This document shows positions 34,130 to 43,218 of a stretch of DNA of 64,000 nucleotides, piece by piece. Every line of letters starts with the position of its first letter. Positions within the stretch are counted from its first letter, which is position 1. The notes below the pieces were generated by a model that did no database searches, was not told the origin of the DNA, and saw only the letters and a program-made list of their open reading frames with translations. This stretch comes from Eubacteriaceae bacterium (GTDB lineage: Bacteria > Bacillota > Clostridia > Eubacteriales > Eubacteriaceae): NCBI GenBank assembly GCA_030156895.1, contig JASGLP010000004.1, positions 31,909 to 95,908 of the forward strand, written 5' to 3'. Both the position numbers and the translations under genes were made by a program.

Positions 34130-35530
34130 ATGAATTACAAAAAGGTGGAAACAGAAGATATCGCATTTCTAAAAGGGCTAATGCCTTCAGACCGAATTTT
34201 CACAGCTTCTGAGATTGGAGAAGATTACAGTCATGATGAACTGGGCACGGTTCATGCCTATCCCGAAGTGTTGTTAAAAGTTACTTCAACAGAAGAAGTA
34301 TCAAAGATCATGAGATATGCTTATGAACATAATATTCCAGTTGTTGTTCGGGGATCAGGAACCGGCTTGGTAGGAGCCTGTGTTCCCTTGTTTGGTGGCA
34401 TCATGCTGGAAACAACTTTAATGAATAATATTCTGGAACTGGATACAGAGAACCTGACGATTACTGTTGAACCAGGTGTTTTGCTAATGGAACTTTCAAA
34501 ATATGTGGAAGACCACGATCTTTTTTATCCTCCAGATCCAGGTGAAAAATCGGCGACCATTGCCGGTAATATCAGCACCAATGCGGGTGGCATGCGGGCA
34601 GTCAAATATGGCGTGACCCGTGATTATGTACGAGGACTGACGGTGGTACTGGCCAATGGCGAAATTATTGAGCTGGGCGGCAAGATTGTCAAGAACAGCT
34701 CAGGATACAGCTTAAAGGATTTGGTAGTCGGTTCAGAAGGTACCCTATGTGTGATTACAAGAGCAATTTTAAAACTACTACCCTTACCGAAAACGACTTT
34801 AAGTCTTCTGATTCCCTTTGATAATATTAGTGAAGCGGCTGGAATCGTTCCCAAAATCATTAAATCCAAGGCTATTCCGACTGCCATTGAGTTTATGGAA
34901 CGCCAGACCATTTTATTTGCGGAAGAATTTCTCGGCAAAAAATTTCCGGATACCAGCAGTAATGCCTATATCCTGCTGACTTTCGACGGAAATTCCAAAG
35001 AACAGGTTGAAACGGAATATCAGGTAGTTGCTGATCTTTGTCTTGCCGAGGGGGCCAAAGACGTTTATATTGTGGATACCGATGAACGCAAGGAATCAGT
35101 GTGGTCAGCGCGAGGTGCTTTCCTAGAAGCCATCAAAGCTTCGACAACGGAAATGGATGAATGTGATGTGGTCGTTCCCCGTAATCGGATTGCCGAATTT
35201 ATCGAATTTACCCATGAACTGGCTGAAGAAATGGGCGTTCGGATACCAAGCTTTGGTCATGCCGGCGATGGGAATCTGCATATTTACGTGTGTCGCGACC
35301 AGCTTGATGACAGTCAGTGGGAAGAAAAATTGACTCAGGCGATGGATCGCATGTATGCGAAAGCCCTTGATTTTCAGGGACTTGTATCCGGTGAGCATGG
35401 AATTGGTTATGCTAAACGTAAATATCTGTTTGATGATTTTGGAACCGAGCACCTAGCACTGATGGCGGGTATAAAACAAACATTTGATCCAAAAAACCTG
35501 CTCAATCCCAAAAAAGTATGTCAGCTTTAG
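34130..35530 (+). CDS. lctD: FAD-dependent lactate dehydrogenase subunit
   Basis: 466-aa GlcD/DLD-type flavoenzyme. The FAD_binding_4 domain shows [15 protein letters not shown] and [21 protein letters not shown]; the FAD-oxidase C domain shows [15 protein letters not shown] and [14 protein letters not shown]. It oxidises lactate to pyruvate and passes electrons to the LctBC Etf. The start codon immediately follows the lctC stop codon. In related operons the enzyme is D-specific and needs a racemase for L-lactate. Confidence 0.94.
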   Translation: MNYKKVETEDIAFLKGLMPSDRIFTASEIGEDYSHDELGTVHAYPEVLLKVTSTEEVSKIMRYAYEHNIPVVVRGSGTGLVGACVPLFGGIMLETTLMNNILELDTENLTITVEPGVLLMELSKYVEDHDLFYPPDPGEKSATIAGNISTNAGGMRAVKYGVTRDYVRGLTVVLANGEIIELGGKIVKNSSGYSLKDLVVGSEGTLCVITRAILKLLPLPKTTLSLLIPFDNISEAAGIVPKIIKSKAIPTAIEFMERQTILFAEEFLGKKFPDTSSNAYILLTFDGNSKEQVETEYQVVADLCLAEGAKDVYIVDTDERKESVWSARGAFLEAIKASTTEMDECDVVVPRNRIAEFIEFTHELAEEMGVRIPSFGHAGDGNLHIYVCRDQLDDSQWEEKLTQAMDRMYAKALDFQGLVSGEHGIGYAKRKYLFDDFGTEHLALMAGIKQTFDPKNLLNPKKVCQL

Positions 35531-35539
35531 GAGGGGTAA

Positions 35540-37081
35540 ATGAATAATTTTGTATTGTTTTTAATAGCGATGGTTCCGGTTGTCTGGCTGATTATTTCTC
35601 TGGGGGTCTTAAAGATCCCCGGCCAGAAAGCCTGCCCGATTGCGTTGGGTATAACGATCATTCTCAGCATTCTGGTTTATAAAATGCCGATTACGGAAAG
35701 TCTGACAGCCGCCTTAGAGGGGGCGGCAATGGCTATCTGGCCAATTTTTCTGGTCATTATAGCAGCCGTTTTTACCTATAATCTGGTTACCTATACAGGT
35801 GGGATGGAAACCATTAAAAAGATGATGAGTTCGGTATCGACCGATCAACGGATTCTGGTATTAATTTTAGCCTGGGGTTTTGGTGGCTTTTTAGAAGCGA
35901 TTGCCGGTTTTGGCACCGCTGTTGCCATCCCGGCCAGTATCCTGGCGGCATTAGGATTTAATCCGGTTTTTGCGGCAATTATCTGCCTGATTGCCAATAC
36001 CACGCCGACGGCCTTTGGTGCAATCGGCCTGCCAGTCAGCACCTTGGCATCGGTAACGGGACTCAATGTAAACGATTTATCATTTACCATCGCAATTCAA
36101 TTATTTTTGATGATTGTGATCATTCCCTTTATTCTGGTCATGATTACCGGAAAAAGCCTTAAAGCTTTGAAAGGAGTCTTTATGATTACGCTGATGGCAG
36201 GTTTATCCTTTGGTCTGCCTCAGATCTTCGTCGCCAAATATCTGGGGGCGGAACTGCCAGCGATTGTCGGATCAGTAATCTGCATGGGAGTGGTTGTTTT
36301 AATGGCGAAAATATTTTATAAAGATACGGCAGCCCCAAATATAGAAAAGATTGAAACAAAAACAGCTGTTATGGCCTGGTTACCCTTTATACTGGTATTT
36401 ATCATCATTATTCTATGTTCATCGCTATTTCCTATGATCAATACCCCGTTAAAAGAGCTGTCAACAACTGTTCAGATCTACACCGGTCAACATGGCAAAC
36501 CGATGACCTTTTACTGGTTGGCGACACCGGGGACCTTGATCATTATTGCCACTTATCTGGGCGGTCTGATTCAGGGTGTTAAATTTACTGAGATTACTGG
36601 CATTCTAAAAAATACCATTAAACAGATGGGGAAATCAGCCATCACGATTGTGGCAATCGTCGCCCTGGCTAAAGTGATGGGATATAGTGGCATGATTGGG
36701 GCCATTGCGTCGGTTTTGGTTTTAATCACCGGAGATTTTTATCCCCTGATAGCGCCGCTCATTGGTGCATTGGGTACTTTTGTAACAGGCAGTGACACTT
36801 CGGCCAACGTTCTATTTGGCGGCCTTCAGGTGGAAGCGGCTAATGCCATTGGGATGAGCCCATATTGGCTGGCAGCGGCTAATACAGCTGGGGCGACCGC
36901 CGGTAAAATGATTTCGCCGCAAAGTATTGCAGTCGCAACAGCAGCAACTGGCATCATCGGGAGTGAAGGTAAAATTTTGCAGGCAACGATGAAGGTTTGT
37001 GCGATCTATGTGCTGATTATCGGACTGGTAGTTTTCTTTGGCGCACCCTTGATGGAAGGTTTACTGAGTAGCTTGGGATAA
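35540..37081 (+). CDS. lctE: L-lactate permease (LctP family)
   Basis: 513-aa inner-membrane lactate/proton symporter with ~12-14 hydrophobic helices. Family motifs are visible: GGFLEAIAGFGTAVAIPASIL, NTTPTAFGAIGLPV, GTFVTGSDTSANVLFGGLQ and AANTAGATAGKMISPQSIAVA. It lies 9 bp behind lctD. In A. woodii a racemase gene (lctF) follows; here a terminator follows at once. Confidence 0.94.
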   Translation: MNNFVLFLIAMVPVVWLIISLGVLKIPGQKACPIALGITIILSILVYKMPITESLTAALEGAAMAIWPIFLVIIAAVFTYNLVTYTGGMETIKKMMSSVSTDQRILVLILAWGFGGFLEAIAGFGTAVAIPASILAALGFNPVFAAIICLIANTTPTAFGAIGLPVSTLASVTGLNVNDLSFTIAIQLFLMIVIIPFILVMITGKSLKALKGVFMITLMAGLSFGLPQIFVAKYLGAELPAIVGSVICMGVVVLMAKIFYKDTAAPNIEKIETKTAVMAWLPFILVFIIIILCSSLFPMINTPLKELSTTVQIYTGQHGKPMTFYWLATPGTLIIIATYLGGLIQGVKFTEITGILKNTIKQMGKSAITIVAIVALAKVMGYSGMIGAIASVLVLITGDFYPLIAPLIGALGTFVTGSDTSANVLFGGLQVEAANAIGMSPYWLAAANTAGATAGKMISPQSIAVATAATGIIGSEGKILQATMKVCAIYVLIIGLVVFFGAPLMEGLLSSLG

Positions 37082-37084
37082 CTA

Positions 37085-37121
37085 AAAAGACATCGTATCA
37101 ATTATGAAACGGTGTCTTTTA
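37085..37121 (+). terminator. Terminator of the lct operon
   Basis: AAAAGACATCGT / ACGGTGTCTTTT stem (one G-U pair) and T-rich tail, 4 bp after the lctE stop. Confidence 0.85.
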
Positions 37122-37215
37122 TAAAACAATCGATAATTATCCCGGATGTTACCATCCTGAAATGATCAAGAATCAGTGAGCCGTGGATAAAATGGGGCTC
37201 TCTATAACTTTTTAC

Positions 37216-37989
37216 TCAGCCAATAACCGTTTTGACAGATTGCATAATTTCTTCAAAAAGCTGAGGCTCCCAGGCGCTGCGTCCGATAAATAGGCCATCC
37301 ACGTTTTCAAGTTGCGCATAGTCACTGGCGTTATTAATATTAACACTTCCGCCAAATAGCAATGGAATATCATCTCCATTTTTTCCATAACGTTCAATCA
37401 ATACGCTTCTTAGAAAGTTATGGATTTCATTCACGTATGGCGTTTCGGCCGGAGTGCCACCAACACCGATAGCCCAGACCGGCTCGTAAGCAATCCAAAA
37501 ATGACCGATGGCGGCGGCAGAAATATCAGTCAAAGCAATTTTGAGCTGCTTGGCCAGCATTTCTTTGGAGACGCCATAGTTTTTATTTTCTAATTTCTCA
37601 CCGATACAGATTAAAGGATTAAAGCCATGTTTAAGCGCGGCTAAGGCTTTTCGGTTAACTGCCTCATCCGTTTCGTTGAAATATTGTCGACGTTCCGAGT
37701 GCCCCAATTCAATGATATCCAGGCCAATTTCTTTTAGCATGAGTGGTGAGATTTCTCCAGTAAATTGTCCGAAATCTTCCTCGTGCATATTCTGCGCTCC
37801 CAATTTGAGCAGGCTGTTGGCAGTTTGAATCTCTTCCTTGATCTTCCAGAGATGGGTATAGGGCGGAATGATAAAAAAGTCAAAGCTTTCATATTTTTTA
37901 ATAATGGGCATTAATTGCTTTGTATAGTTAATGGCTTCAGCCAGGCTTTTATTCATTTTCCAGTTGGTTCCCAGCAAAAATTTTTTCAT
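37216..37989 (-). CDS. Triose-phosphate isomerase family protein, possibly tetrulose-phosphate isomerase
   Basis: 257-aa TIM barrel with the full catalytic set: Lys in NWKMNK, His in ELGHSERR, Glu in AYEPVWAIG, and the phosphate loop LLFGGSVN. After WAIG it has GVGGTPAETPYVNEIHNF where standard enzymes have GTGKTAT, so the 6-7 loop differs. It lies 7 bp downstream of an RpiB-like gene and divergent from the dihydroxyacetone kinase system. The same three-part set (DhaK-like kinase, TIM-like and RpiB-like isomerases) handles erythrulose phosphates in Brucella and mycobacteria. An ordinary TpiA role is the alternative. Confidence 0.85.
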   Translation of the reverse strand: MKKFLLGTNWKMNKSLAEAINYTKQLMPIIKKYESFDFFIIPPYTHLWKIKEEIQTANSLLKLGAQNMHEEDFGQFTGEISPLMLKEIGLDIIELGHSERRQYFNETDEAVNRKALAALKHGFNPLICIGEKLENKNYGVSKEMLAKQLKIALTDISAAAIGHFWIAYEPVWAIGVGGTPAETPYVNEIHNFLRSVLIERYGKNGDDIPLLFGGSVNINNASDYAQLENVDGLFIGRSAWEPQLFEEIMQSVKTVIG

Positions 37990-37996
37990 AAGCAGC

Positions 37997-38446
37997 CTAC
38001 TTTAGATAGGTCTTTTCCAGCTGCCGCATTTTTTCAACCTTTCGGGTTGAGCCGCCACCTTGGAATTGACTTTTTAACCAGGCTTCAGCGATCATTTTAG
38101 CCAGTTCAACGCCGATTACTCGGGCGCCCATGGTTAAAACATTGGCATCATTACTTTTGGCCAAACGTTCAGCCGAAAAAACATCATGACAGGTTCCGGC
38201 AAAAACACCAGGTACTTTATTGGCCATCATGGCAACACCCAGACCAGTTCCGCAGAAAAGAAAACCACGGTCATATTTACCATCCTTAATAGTTTCGGCC
38301 AGATTAAAGGCAATTTCCGGATAATCACATTCGTGGGATTGGGAATATTTTAAGTCAGTGACATCGTAACCGGCTTTTTTCAAATAATCAAAAATCTGAT
38401 CCTTAAAATCAATGGCAGCATCATCACAATCAATAGCAATTTTCAT
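37997..38446 (-). CDS. RpiB/LacAB family sugar-phosphate isomerase
   Basis: 149-aa aldose-ketose isomerase. RpiB landmarks: catalytic cysteine in FCGTGLG (Cys65), CDYPEIA, CHDVFSAERLAKSNDANVLTMGARVIG, and the terminal RKVEKM. It could act on ribose 5-phosphate, or in this context on D-erythrulose 4-phosphate (DerI/EryI-like). It is translated with the TIM-like gene (7-bp gap) and is divergent from the sigma54 activator. RBS AAAGGAGAA. Confidence 0.87.
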   Translation of the reverse strand: MKIAIDCDDAAIDFKDQIFDYLKKAGYDVTDLKYSQSHECDYPEIAFNLAETIKDGKYDRGFLFCGTGLGVAMMANKVPGVFAGTCHDVFSAERLAKSNDANVLTMGARVIGVELAKMIAEAWLKSQFQGGGSTRKVEKMRQLEKTYLK

Positions 38447-38760
38447 AATGTTCTCCTTTATAATGGTAGGGTAAAAGTTTTGCAGAGGCTAACATGGGCT
38501 GTAAAAATTTATACAGCAGTTAATAGCTTTCGTGTCGCTTAAGGTATTCATTTTATCAATACGATATCATTATGGCACAGTGCATTATCTTTGTAAAGAC
38601 TGGCTTTTCTGCAATCTAAAGCATTTTGTGAAATAAACTAGGATCATTTATCGTTTTAGTGCTTAAGCAGGGTGTAAAGGCTTTAGATTCCGATTAACAA
38701 ATAGTATTGATATAGGGATATTGAACAGATAGTTTTTTCAGGAAGAAAAATGGAGTGATG
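38447..38760. promoter_or_regulatory. Divergent regulatory region of the isomerase and dha genes
   Basis: 314-bp gap without a gene. A minus-strand sigma-A-like promoter TTTACA (38592-38597), 17-bp spacer, CATAAT (38569-38574) could drive the isomerase pair. I found no GG-N10-GC sigma54 element for it. A promoter for the activator is not clear; TTAACA around 38694 is a weak -35 candidate. Confidence 0.4.
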
Positions 38761-40779
38761 ATGGAAAAAGTAATGATAATAAAAAATAAAAATGGCTTAC
38801 ATACGCGTGTTGCTGCGATGGTTGTCAGACAGGCTCAAATAATTGAAAAAAAATATAAGTGCCAGTTATTCATCAAACGTTTAAACTCTCGTTCGGGAGT
38901 TCCCTGCAATTCGGTTTTACCACTGGTGTCTTTAAAAATAAAATATGGTGAAAGTGTCGTGGTGTTTTGTGATCGTCCCACAGGAGAAGAAGCGGTTTTG
39001 ATGCTGACTGATTTTCTTGAACAGACACCTCAGTTTGAACTGCCGGAGACTGAGGCGGTTGATAGCTTGTTACAGGAAAGTACCCTGGCCAGTGAAAAAA
39101 TCTTTGAGAGCATCAATAATGGACTGATTGCGATGGACAGCCAGGGGATTATTAATATATTCAACCGGGCGGCCGAAGAGATTACCGGCATTAAAGCCAG
39201 TGATATCATCGGGAAAAAAGGTGATGACTGGGTACCTAACTTTAATCTTCAGGATTTACTTCAGTCAAAAGACGAAAAATTAGGGCTTAAACACAAAATT
39301 GGGAAAAAATGGGTCATTACAAACAAAAGTCCGATTATTGTCGGAGATGAAATTGTTGGTGGCGTTGTTGTTTTTCAGGATATTTCGCAGATCGAAGAAA
39401 TGTCCTGGGAATTGCATAGTATCAAAGAACTGAAAGAAAAACTCAATACCATTCTGGAAACAGTGGATGATGGGATCTGTATGATTGATCAAAGCCGTCA
39501 GATTACTTATGTCAACTATCCATTTGTTAAAATGTTTAAAAAAGAAGGGACACAGGTGCTGTCTAGGCATATAGGAGAACTGTTTCCCCAGGAAAAATTT
39601 TCGGAAGCATTCTTTATGGGGCAACAGGATCTGATGATTAAAACCGACAGTGGACGAGAATTCATCATGATGTCTCGACTGATCGTAATCGAAGAAAAAT
39701 GCCGGGGGAATGTTCTGGTTGCTCGGGAAGTCACAGAAATTGAAAAGTTGGCGGAACGCGTGGAAGCCTTAAGTGCCAAAGCCTCTTTTTTACAGGATGA
39801 ATTATCAAAGAAAGAGGAACTGAATCCGTCCTTTAACTGTATCATGGGGAAAAGCGGGGCCTTAATTGAAAGTCTGACCATTGCTTCAAAAGCCGCTCGT
39901 ACAGACGCGACTGTTTTAATCCGAGGTGAAAGCGGAACTGGTAAAGAACTAGTGGCCAGAGCAATACACCGAGCCGGTGCTCGAGGTGATAAAGCCTTTG
40001 TCAGTATGAATTGCGCAGCGATTCCTTCAAACCTTCTGGAAAGCGAATTATTTGGTTATGAAAAAGGTGCCTTTACGGGCGCATTTAAGGAAAAACGGGG
40101 AAAATTTGAGCTGGCTGATGGTGGTACGATTTTTCTCGATGAAATTGGGGATATGGACAAAATGATGCAGGCAAAACTTCTGCGCGTTTTACAAGAACAG
40201 GAAATTGAGCGCATTGGTGGCATCAGACCAATTAAAATTGATGTGAGAGTGATTGCGGCAACCAATGCACCACTGGAAAAAATGATGGAAGAAGGGTCAT
40301 TTCGAAAAGACCTTTATTATCGCCTCAATGTCATTACCGTTATGCTGCCCCCTTTACGACAGCGAAAAGGGGATATTCCCCTTCTTGTTGAACATTTTTC
40401 TGAGAAAATCAGTAGAAAGTATGATTTGCCACATTGTACGATTACGAAAAAAGCCTTAGCGGCTCTGGAACAGTATCAATTTCCAGGTAACGTCCGGGAG
40501 CTTGAAAATATCATCGAATCAGGTGTAACCTTGTCAAATAATGAGTGGGTGACGATTGATGATTTGCCGGCTTATTTAAGACTGTCTGATCATGACTTGG
40601 AAAAAGACGAAAAGCGATATGATTGGAGTGGGGAAAATATCCCCACACTTGAAGAGGTGGAAAAAGAGCTGATAGGAAAAGCATTAAAAAAAGCTGGATC
40701 ATACCGACAAGCGGGGATATTACTGGGGATCGATCACAAAACTGTGGCTGCTAAAGTGAAAAAATATCAACTTTCTTAA
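38761..40779 (+). CDS. Sigma54-dependent activator with N-terminal HPr domain and two PAS domains
   Basis: About 672-aa regulator with an uncommon architecture. Residues ~1-88 are an HPr-like phosphocarrier domain; His14 in KNGLHTRVAA matches the phosphorylated HPr histidine, and a serine stands in NSVLPLVSL where HPr has Ser46. Two PAS domains follow (~100-210, ~225-330). The AAA+ domain has Walker A GESGTGKE (~388), the sigma54-contact GAFTGA (~436) and Walker B FLDEIGDM. A Fis-type helix-turn-helix (YRQAGILLGIDHKTVAAKVKKY) ends it. It probably reads PTS phosphorylation and activates dhaM and dhaKL. The exact ATG (38758 or 38761) is uncertain. Confidence 0.9.
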   Translation: MEKVMIIKNKNGLHTRVAAMVVRQAQIIEKKYKCQLFIKRLNSRSGVPCNSVLPLVSLKIKYGESVVVFCDRPTGEEAVLMLTDFLEQTPQFELPETEAVDSLLQESTLASEKIFESINNGLIAMDSQGIINIFNRAAEEITGIKASDIIGKKGDDWVPNFNLQDLLQSKDEKLGLKHKIGKKWVITNKSPIIVGDEIVGGVVVFQDISQIEEMSWELHSIKELKEKLNTILETVDDGICMIDQSRQITYVNYPFVKMFKKEGTQVLSRHIGELFPQEKFSEAFFMGQQDLMIKTDSGREFIMMSRLIVIEEKCRGNVLVAREVTEIEKLAERVEALSAKASFLQDELSKKEELNPSFNCIMGKSGALIESLTIASKAARTDATVLIRGESGTGKELVARAIHRAGARGDKAFVSMNCAAIPSNLLESELFGYEKGAFTGAFKEKRGKFELADGGTIFLDEIGDMDKMMQAKLLRVLQEQEIERIGGIRPIKIDVRVIAATNAPLEKMMEEGSFRKDLYYRLNVITVMLPPLRQRKGDIPLLVEHFSEKISRKYDLPHCTITKKALAALEQYQFPGNVRELENIIESGVTLSNNEWVTIDDLPAYLRLSDHDLEKDEKRYDWSGENIPTLEEVEKELIGKALKKAGSYRQAGILLGIDHKTVAAKVKKYQLS

Positions 40780-40781
40780 AT

Positions 40782-40799
40782 TTGGCATGAAGTTTGCAT
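40782..40799 (+). promoter_or_regulatory. Sigma54 promoter of dhaM
   Basis: TTGGCATGAAGTTTGCAT: GG (40784-40785), ten bases, GC (40796-40797), the -24/-12 pattern. It begins 3 bp after the activator's stop codon. Confidence 0.9.
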
Positions 40800-40835
40800 G
40801 TTTAAAAAGCAGAACTCAGAAAAGGAGGATCGATA

Positions 40836-41234
40836 ATGACAGGTGTGATTATTGTATCCCATAGTGAAAAGCTGGCCGAAGGCCTGCGGGATATTGTGAT
40901 GGAAATGAATGATGGCAGTGTGGAAATCATTGCTGCTGGTGGAACTGGTGACGGACGGGTCGGTACCAATACAAATCGAATAAAAAATGCCATTGAAACG
41001 CTGCAGGATAAGGATCAGATCCTGATTTTTGTGGATTTGGGATCAGCAGTTATCTGCAGTGAAACAGCCATTGAAATGCTGGATGATGAAGGGCTGCAGG
41101 ATAAGGTTCATATTGTGGATGCGCCGCTGGTTGAAGGTGTTGTCGGCGGGGTGGTTCAGGCGACAATTTGTGACGATTTGGATTTGATTGTGGCAACGGC
41201 AAAAGAGGGGGCGACCATTCAAAAAGTCAGTTAA
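40836..41234 (+). CDS. dhaM: PTS-dependent dihydroxyacetone kinase phosphotransferase subunit DhaM
   Basis: 132-aa EIIA-mannose-fold protein. His9 in VIIVSHSEKLAEG is the phosphorylated residue; AAGGTGDGRVGTN and FVDLGSAVICSE are DhaM signatures. It takes phosphate from HPr and re-phosphorylates ADP bound to DhaL. This is the short single-domain form, without the fused HPr and EI-like domains of the E. coli protein; notably an HPr domain occurs instead in the neighbouring regulator. RBS AAAGGAGG. It is driven by the sigma54 promoter just upstream. Confidence 0.93.
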   Translation: MTGVIIVSHSEKLAEGLRDIVMEMNDGSVEIIAAGGTGDGRVGTNTNRIKNAIETLQDKDQILIFVDLGSAVICSETAIEMLDDEGLQDKVHIVDAPLVEGVVGGVVQATICDDLDLIVATAKEGATIQKVS

Positions 41235-41281
41235 TGGGGAATAAATACCCAGATGGGCTAAAACTCCCCGATAAAATTAAC

Positions 41282-41310
41282 CCTTTTTGTTAAAAAGGCC
41301 TAAATTAGGC
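41282..41310. other. Two adjacent palindromes upstream of the dhaK promoter
   Basis: CCTTTTTGTTAAAAAGG (41282-41298, near-perfect) overlaps by one base the palindrome GCCTAAATTAGGC (41298-41310), whose edge is ~10 bp before the -24 box. They could be a dhaM terminator or activator/repressor sites. They are closer than usual for a sigma54 enhancer. Confidence 0.4.
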
Positions 41311-41319
41311 GGATTCATA

Positions 41320-41337
41320 TTGGCATGAATTTTGCAT
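41320..41337 (+). promoter_or_regulatory. Sigma54 promoter of dhaK
   Basis: TTGGCATGAATTTTGCAT: GG (41322-41323), ten bases, GC (41334-41335). It differs at one base from the dhaM promoter, so both are presumably activated by the same HPr-PAS regulator. Confidence 0.9.
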
Positions 41338-41378
41338 ATTTTTAGAAAACGTATTCAAATAATTTTCAGGAGGATAAG

Positions 41379-42386
41379 ATGAAACGATTAATTAATGATG
41401 CTTATGACGTAGTTGAAGAAATGCTGGAAGGTTATGTGACCGCCCACAAGGATCATGTGGTCATGGATGAATCATCTGAAGCCCAGGGACGGGTTGTTGT
41501 CAGTAAAACAGCTAAGCAGAAAGATAAGGTAGGCGTAATTATCGGCGGTGGATCAGGCCATGAACCATTATTTTTAGGTTATGTGGGAAAAGGATTTGCT
41601 GATGCAGCAGTAATCGGAAATATCAATACTTCACCCTCTCCAGATCCATGCTATGCTTCTGTAAAAGCTATTGATACCGGCAAAGGCTGTATTTACCTGT
41701 ATGGAAATTATGCTGGTGATGTTATGAATTTTGATATGGGTGCAGAAAAAGCAGACGAAGAAGATGGTATTCGAGTTGAAACCGTATTAGTAACGGATGA
41801 TGTTATTTCTTCTGAAAATATCGAAGATCGCCGAGGTATTGCTGGAGATTTCTTTGTCTTTAAAGCAGCCGGTGCCAAAGCTGAAATGGGTGGAGATCTG
41901 GATGAAGTTGTAGCAGCTGCAAAAAAATGTAATGACGTAACCAGAACCATGGGTGTGGCGATGTCATCAGCAACGCTTCCTTCAAAAGGTGGTCCGATTT
42001 TCGAGATGGAAGACGGCGATATGGAAATCGGGATGGGCATTCATGGTGAACCAGGTGTTCGACGCGGTAAAATCGAACCGGCTGACAAAGTTATTGATCA
42101 GATTATGGAACCAATCTTGGCTGATCTGCCTTATGTGGAAGGCGATGAAGTATATGTATTAGTCAATAGTTTAGGGGCGACACCGATTATGGATTTGCAT
42201 ATCTGCTTCCGAAGAGTGGCTCAGATCCTGGCTGAAAAAGGTATCACAATTTATAAGTCACTGATCGGCTCCTATGCGTCATCAATGGACATGGCTGGCA
42301 TGTCAGTGACGCTTGTAAAACTGGATGATGAAATGAAAGAATTATTGGATTATCCTTGTGATACCCCGTACTTCAAACAGTTTTAA
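41379..42386 (+). CDS. dhaK: Dihydroxyacetone kinase substrate-binding subunit DhaK
   Basis: 335-aa subunit that binds the ketose covalently. The N-terminal domain has VIIGGGSGHEPLFLGYVGKG and NYAGDVMNFDM; the hemiaminal-forming histidine is His222 in GMGIHGEPG. Dihydroxyacetone is the standard substrate. Relatives that phosphorylate erythrulose share this fold, so given the TIM-like/RpiB-like neighbours a C4 ketose is possible. RBS AGGAGG. A 180-bp gap separates it from dhaL. Confidence 0.93.
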   Translation: MKRLINDAYDVVEEMLEGYVTAHKDHVVMDESSEAQGRVVVSKTAKQKDKVGVIIGGGSGHEPLFLGYVGKGFADAAVIGNINTSPSPDPCYASVKAIDTGKGCIYLYGNYAGDVMNFDMGAEKADEEDGIRVETVLVTDDVISSENIEDRRGIAGDFFVFKAAGAKAEMGGDLDEVVAAAKKCNDVTRTMGVAMSSATLPSKGGPIFEMEDGDMEIGMGIHGEPGVRRGKIEPADKVIDQIMEPILADLPYVEGDEVYVLVNSLGATPIMDLHICFRRVAQILAEKGITIYKSLIGSYASSMDMAGMSVTLVKLDDEMKELLDYPCDTPYFKQF

Positions 42387-42390
42387 GCAA

Positions 42391-42540
42391 TTGAAATAAT
42401 TGATTTCAAACAAAATGCTTTGTTTGGAAAGTAAAAGTATCAGTCTATCGGAGTAGGCAGTCTGTTTTTGAATGACAAAAATGTTTGAGATTGCAGTGCT
42501 TTTATTGAAAATTTTTGCGGGTTGGCAGAACTGCCAGCCC
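42391..42540 (+). other. Hairpins in the dhaK-dhaL gap
   Basis: TTGAAAT-AATTG-ATTTCAA (42391-42409), AAACAAA/TTTGTTT (42408-42425), and a GC-rich hairpin GGGTTGGCAG-AA-CTGCCAGCCC (42519-42540) lying just before the dhaL ribosome binding site. There is no T-run, so this is probably not a terminator. These may be RNA processing or stability elements that set the DhaK:DhaL ratio. Confidence 0.4.
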
Positions 42541-42566
42541 TTTAACACTTTAGGAGGCATGAAAAC

Positions 42567-43208
42567 ATGAGCGAATATATACTGAATAAAGATTATTTTA
42601 TTAATGTAATCACTGATCTGATTGCATTGGCAGAGGAGAAAAAAGAATATTTTTCAGAGCTTGACTCTGCTATTGGAGATGGCGATCATGGTATGAATAT
42701 GAGTATTGGCTTTCGGGAAGTCAATAAAAACCTGGAAGAATGGAAAGCGGGAGATATCAATTCCCTTTTTAAAAATGTCGGAACGGCTCTACTTGATAAA
42801 GTCGGCGGGGCTTCTGGTCCTTTATATGGCGGATTTTTCACAAAAATGGGGTTGCCGGCCAAAGGTAAAGAAGCGGTGACCTTTGATGATTTTGTGGAAA
42901 TGATGGAAGCAGGTGTGGCGATTATTGAAAAACGAGGCAAAGCGGTAGTTGGTGACAAGACCATGGTGGATACTTTAAGACCGGCTGTGGATGCTTTGAA
43001 AACGGCTTATACAGATGAAAAAATGGCTCCTAAAGAAGCCATGAAAAAAGCACTTGAAGTGGCTGAGGCAGGATCTGATTCAACCATCCCGCTGGTTGCT
43101 AAAAAGGGCCGAGCCATGCGGCTGGGTGAAAGAGCCATTGGTCATCGAGATCCCGGATCGGCATCGAGTGCGGCGATTATGGGGATTTTTTATAATAACA
43201 TGCCATAA
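42567..43208 (+). CDS. dhaL: Dihydroxyacetone kinase ADP-binding subunit DhaL
   Basis: 213-aa helical barrel subunit holding ADP as a cofactor. The nucleotide/Mg site is seen as DSAIGDGDHGMNM, with GGASGPLYG and the terminal GHRDPGSASSA. It transfers phosphate from DhaM to the ketose on DhaK. RBS AGGAGG. Followed by a strong terminator. Confidence 0.94.
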   Translation: MSEYILNKDYFINVITDLIALAEEKKEYFSELDSAIGDGDHGMNMSIGFREVNKNLEEWKAGDINSLFKNVGTALLDKVGGASGPLYGGFFTKMGLPAKGKEAVTFDDFVEMMEAGVAIIEKRGKAVVGDKTMVDTLRPAVDALKTAYTDEKMAPKEAMKKALEVAEAGSDSTIPLVAKKGRAMRLGERAIGHRDPGSASSAAIMGIFYNNMP

Positions 43209-43218
43209 GAATTTTAAG

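Noticed and set aside
38447..38760. Sigma54 promoter for the isomerase pair
   Set aside because: I looked for GG-N10-GC on the minus strand; the nearest GG...GC pairs have the wrong spacing. A sigma-A-like promoter fits better.
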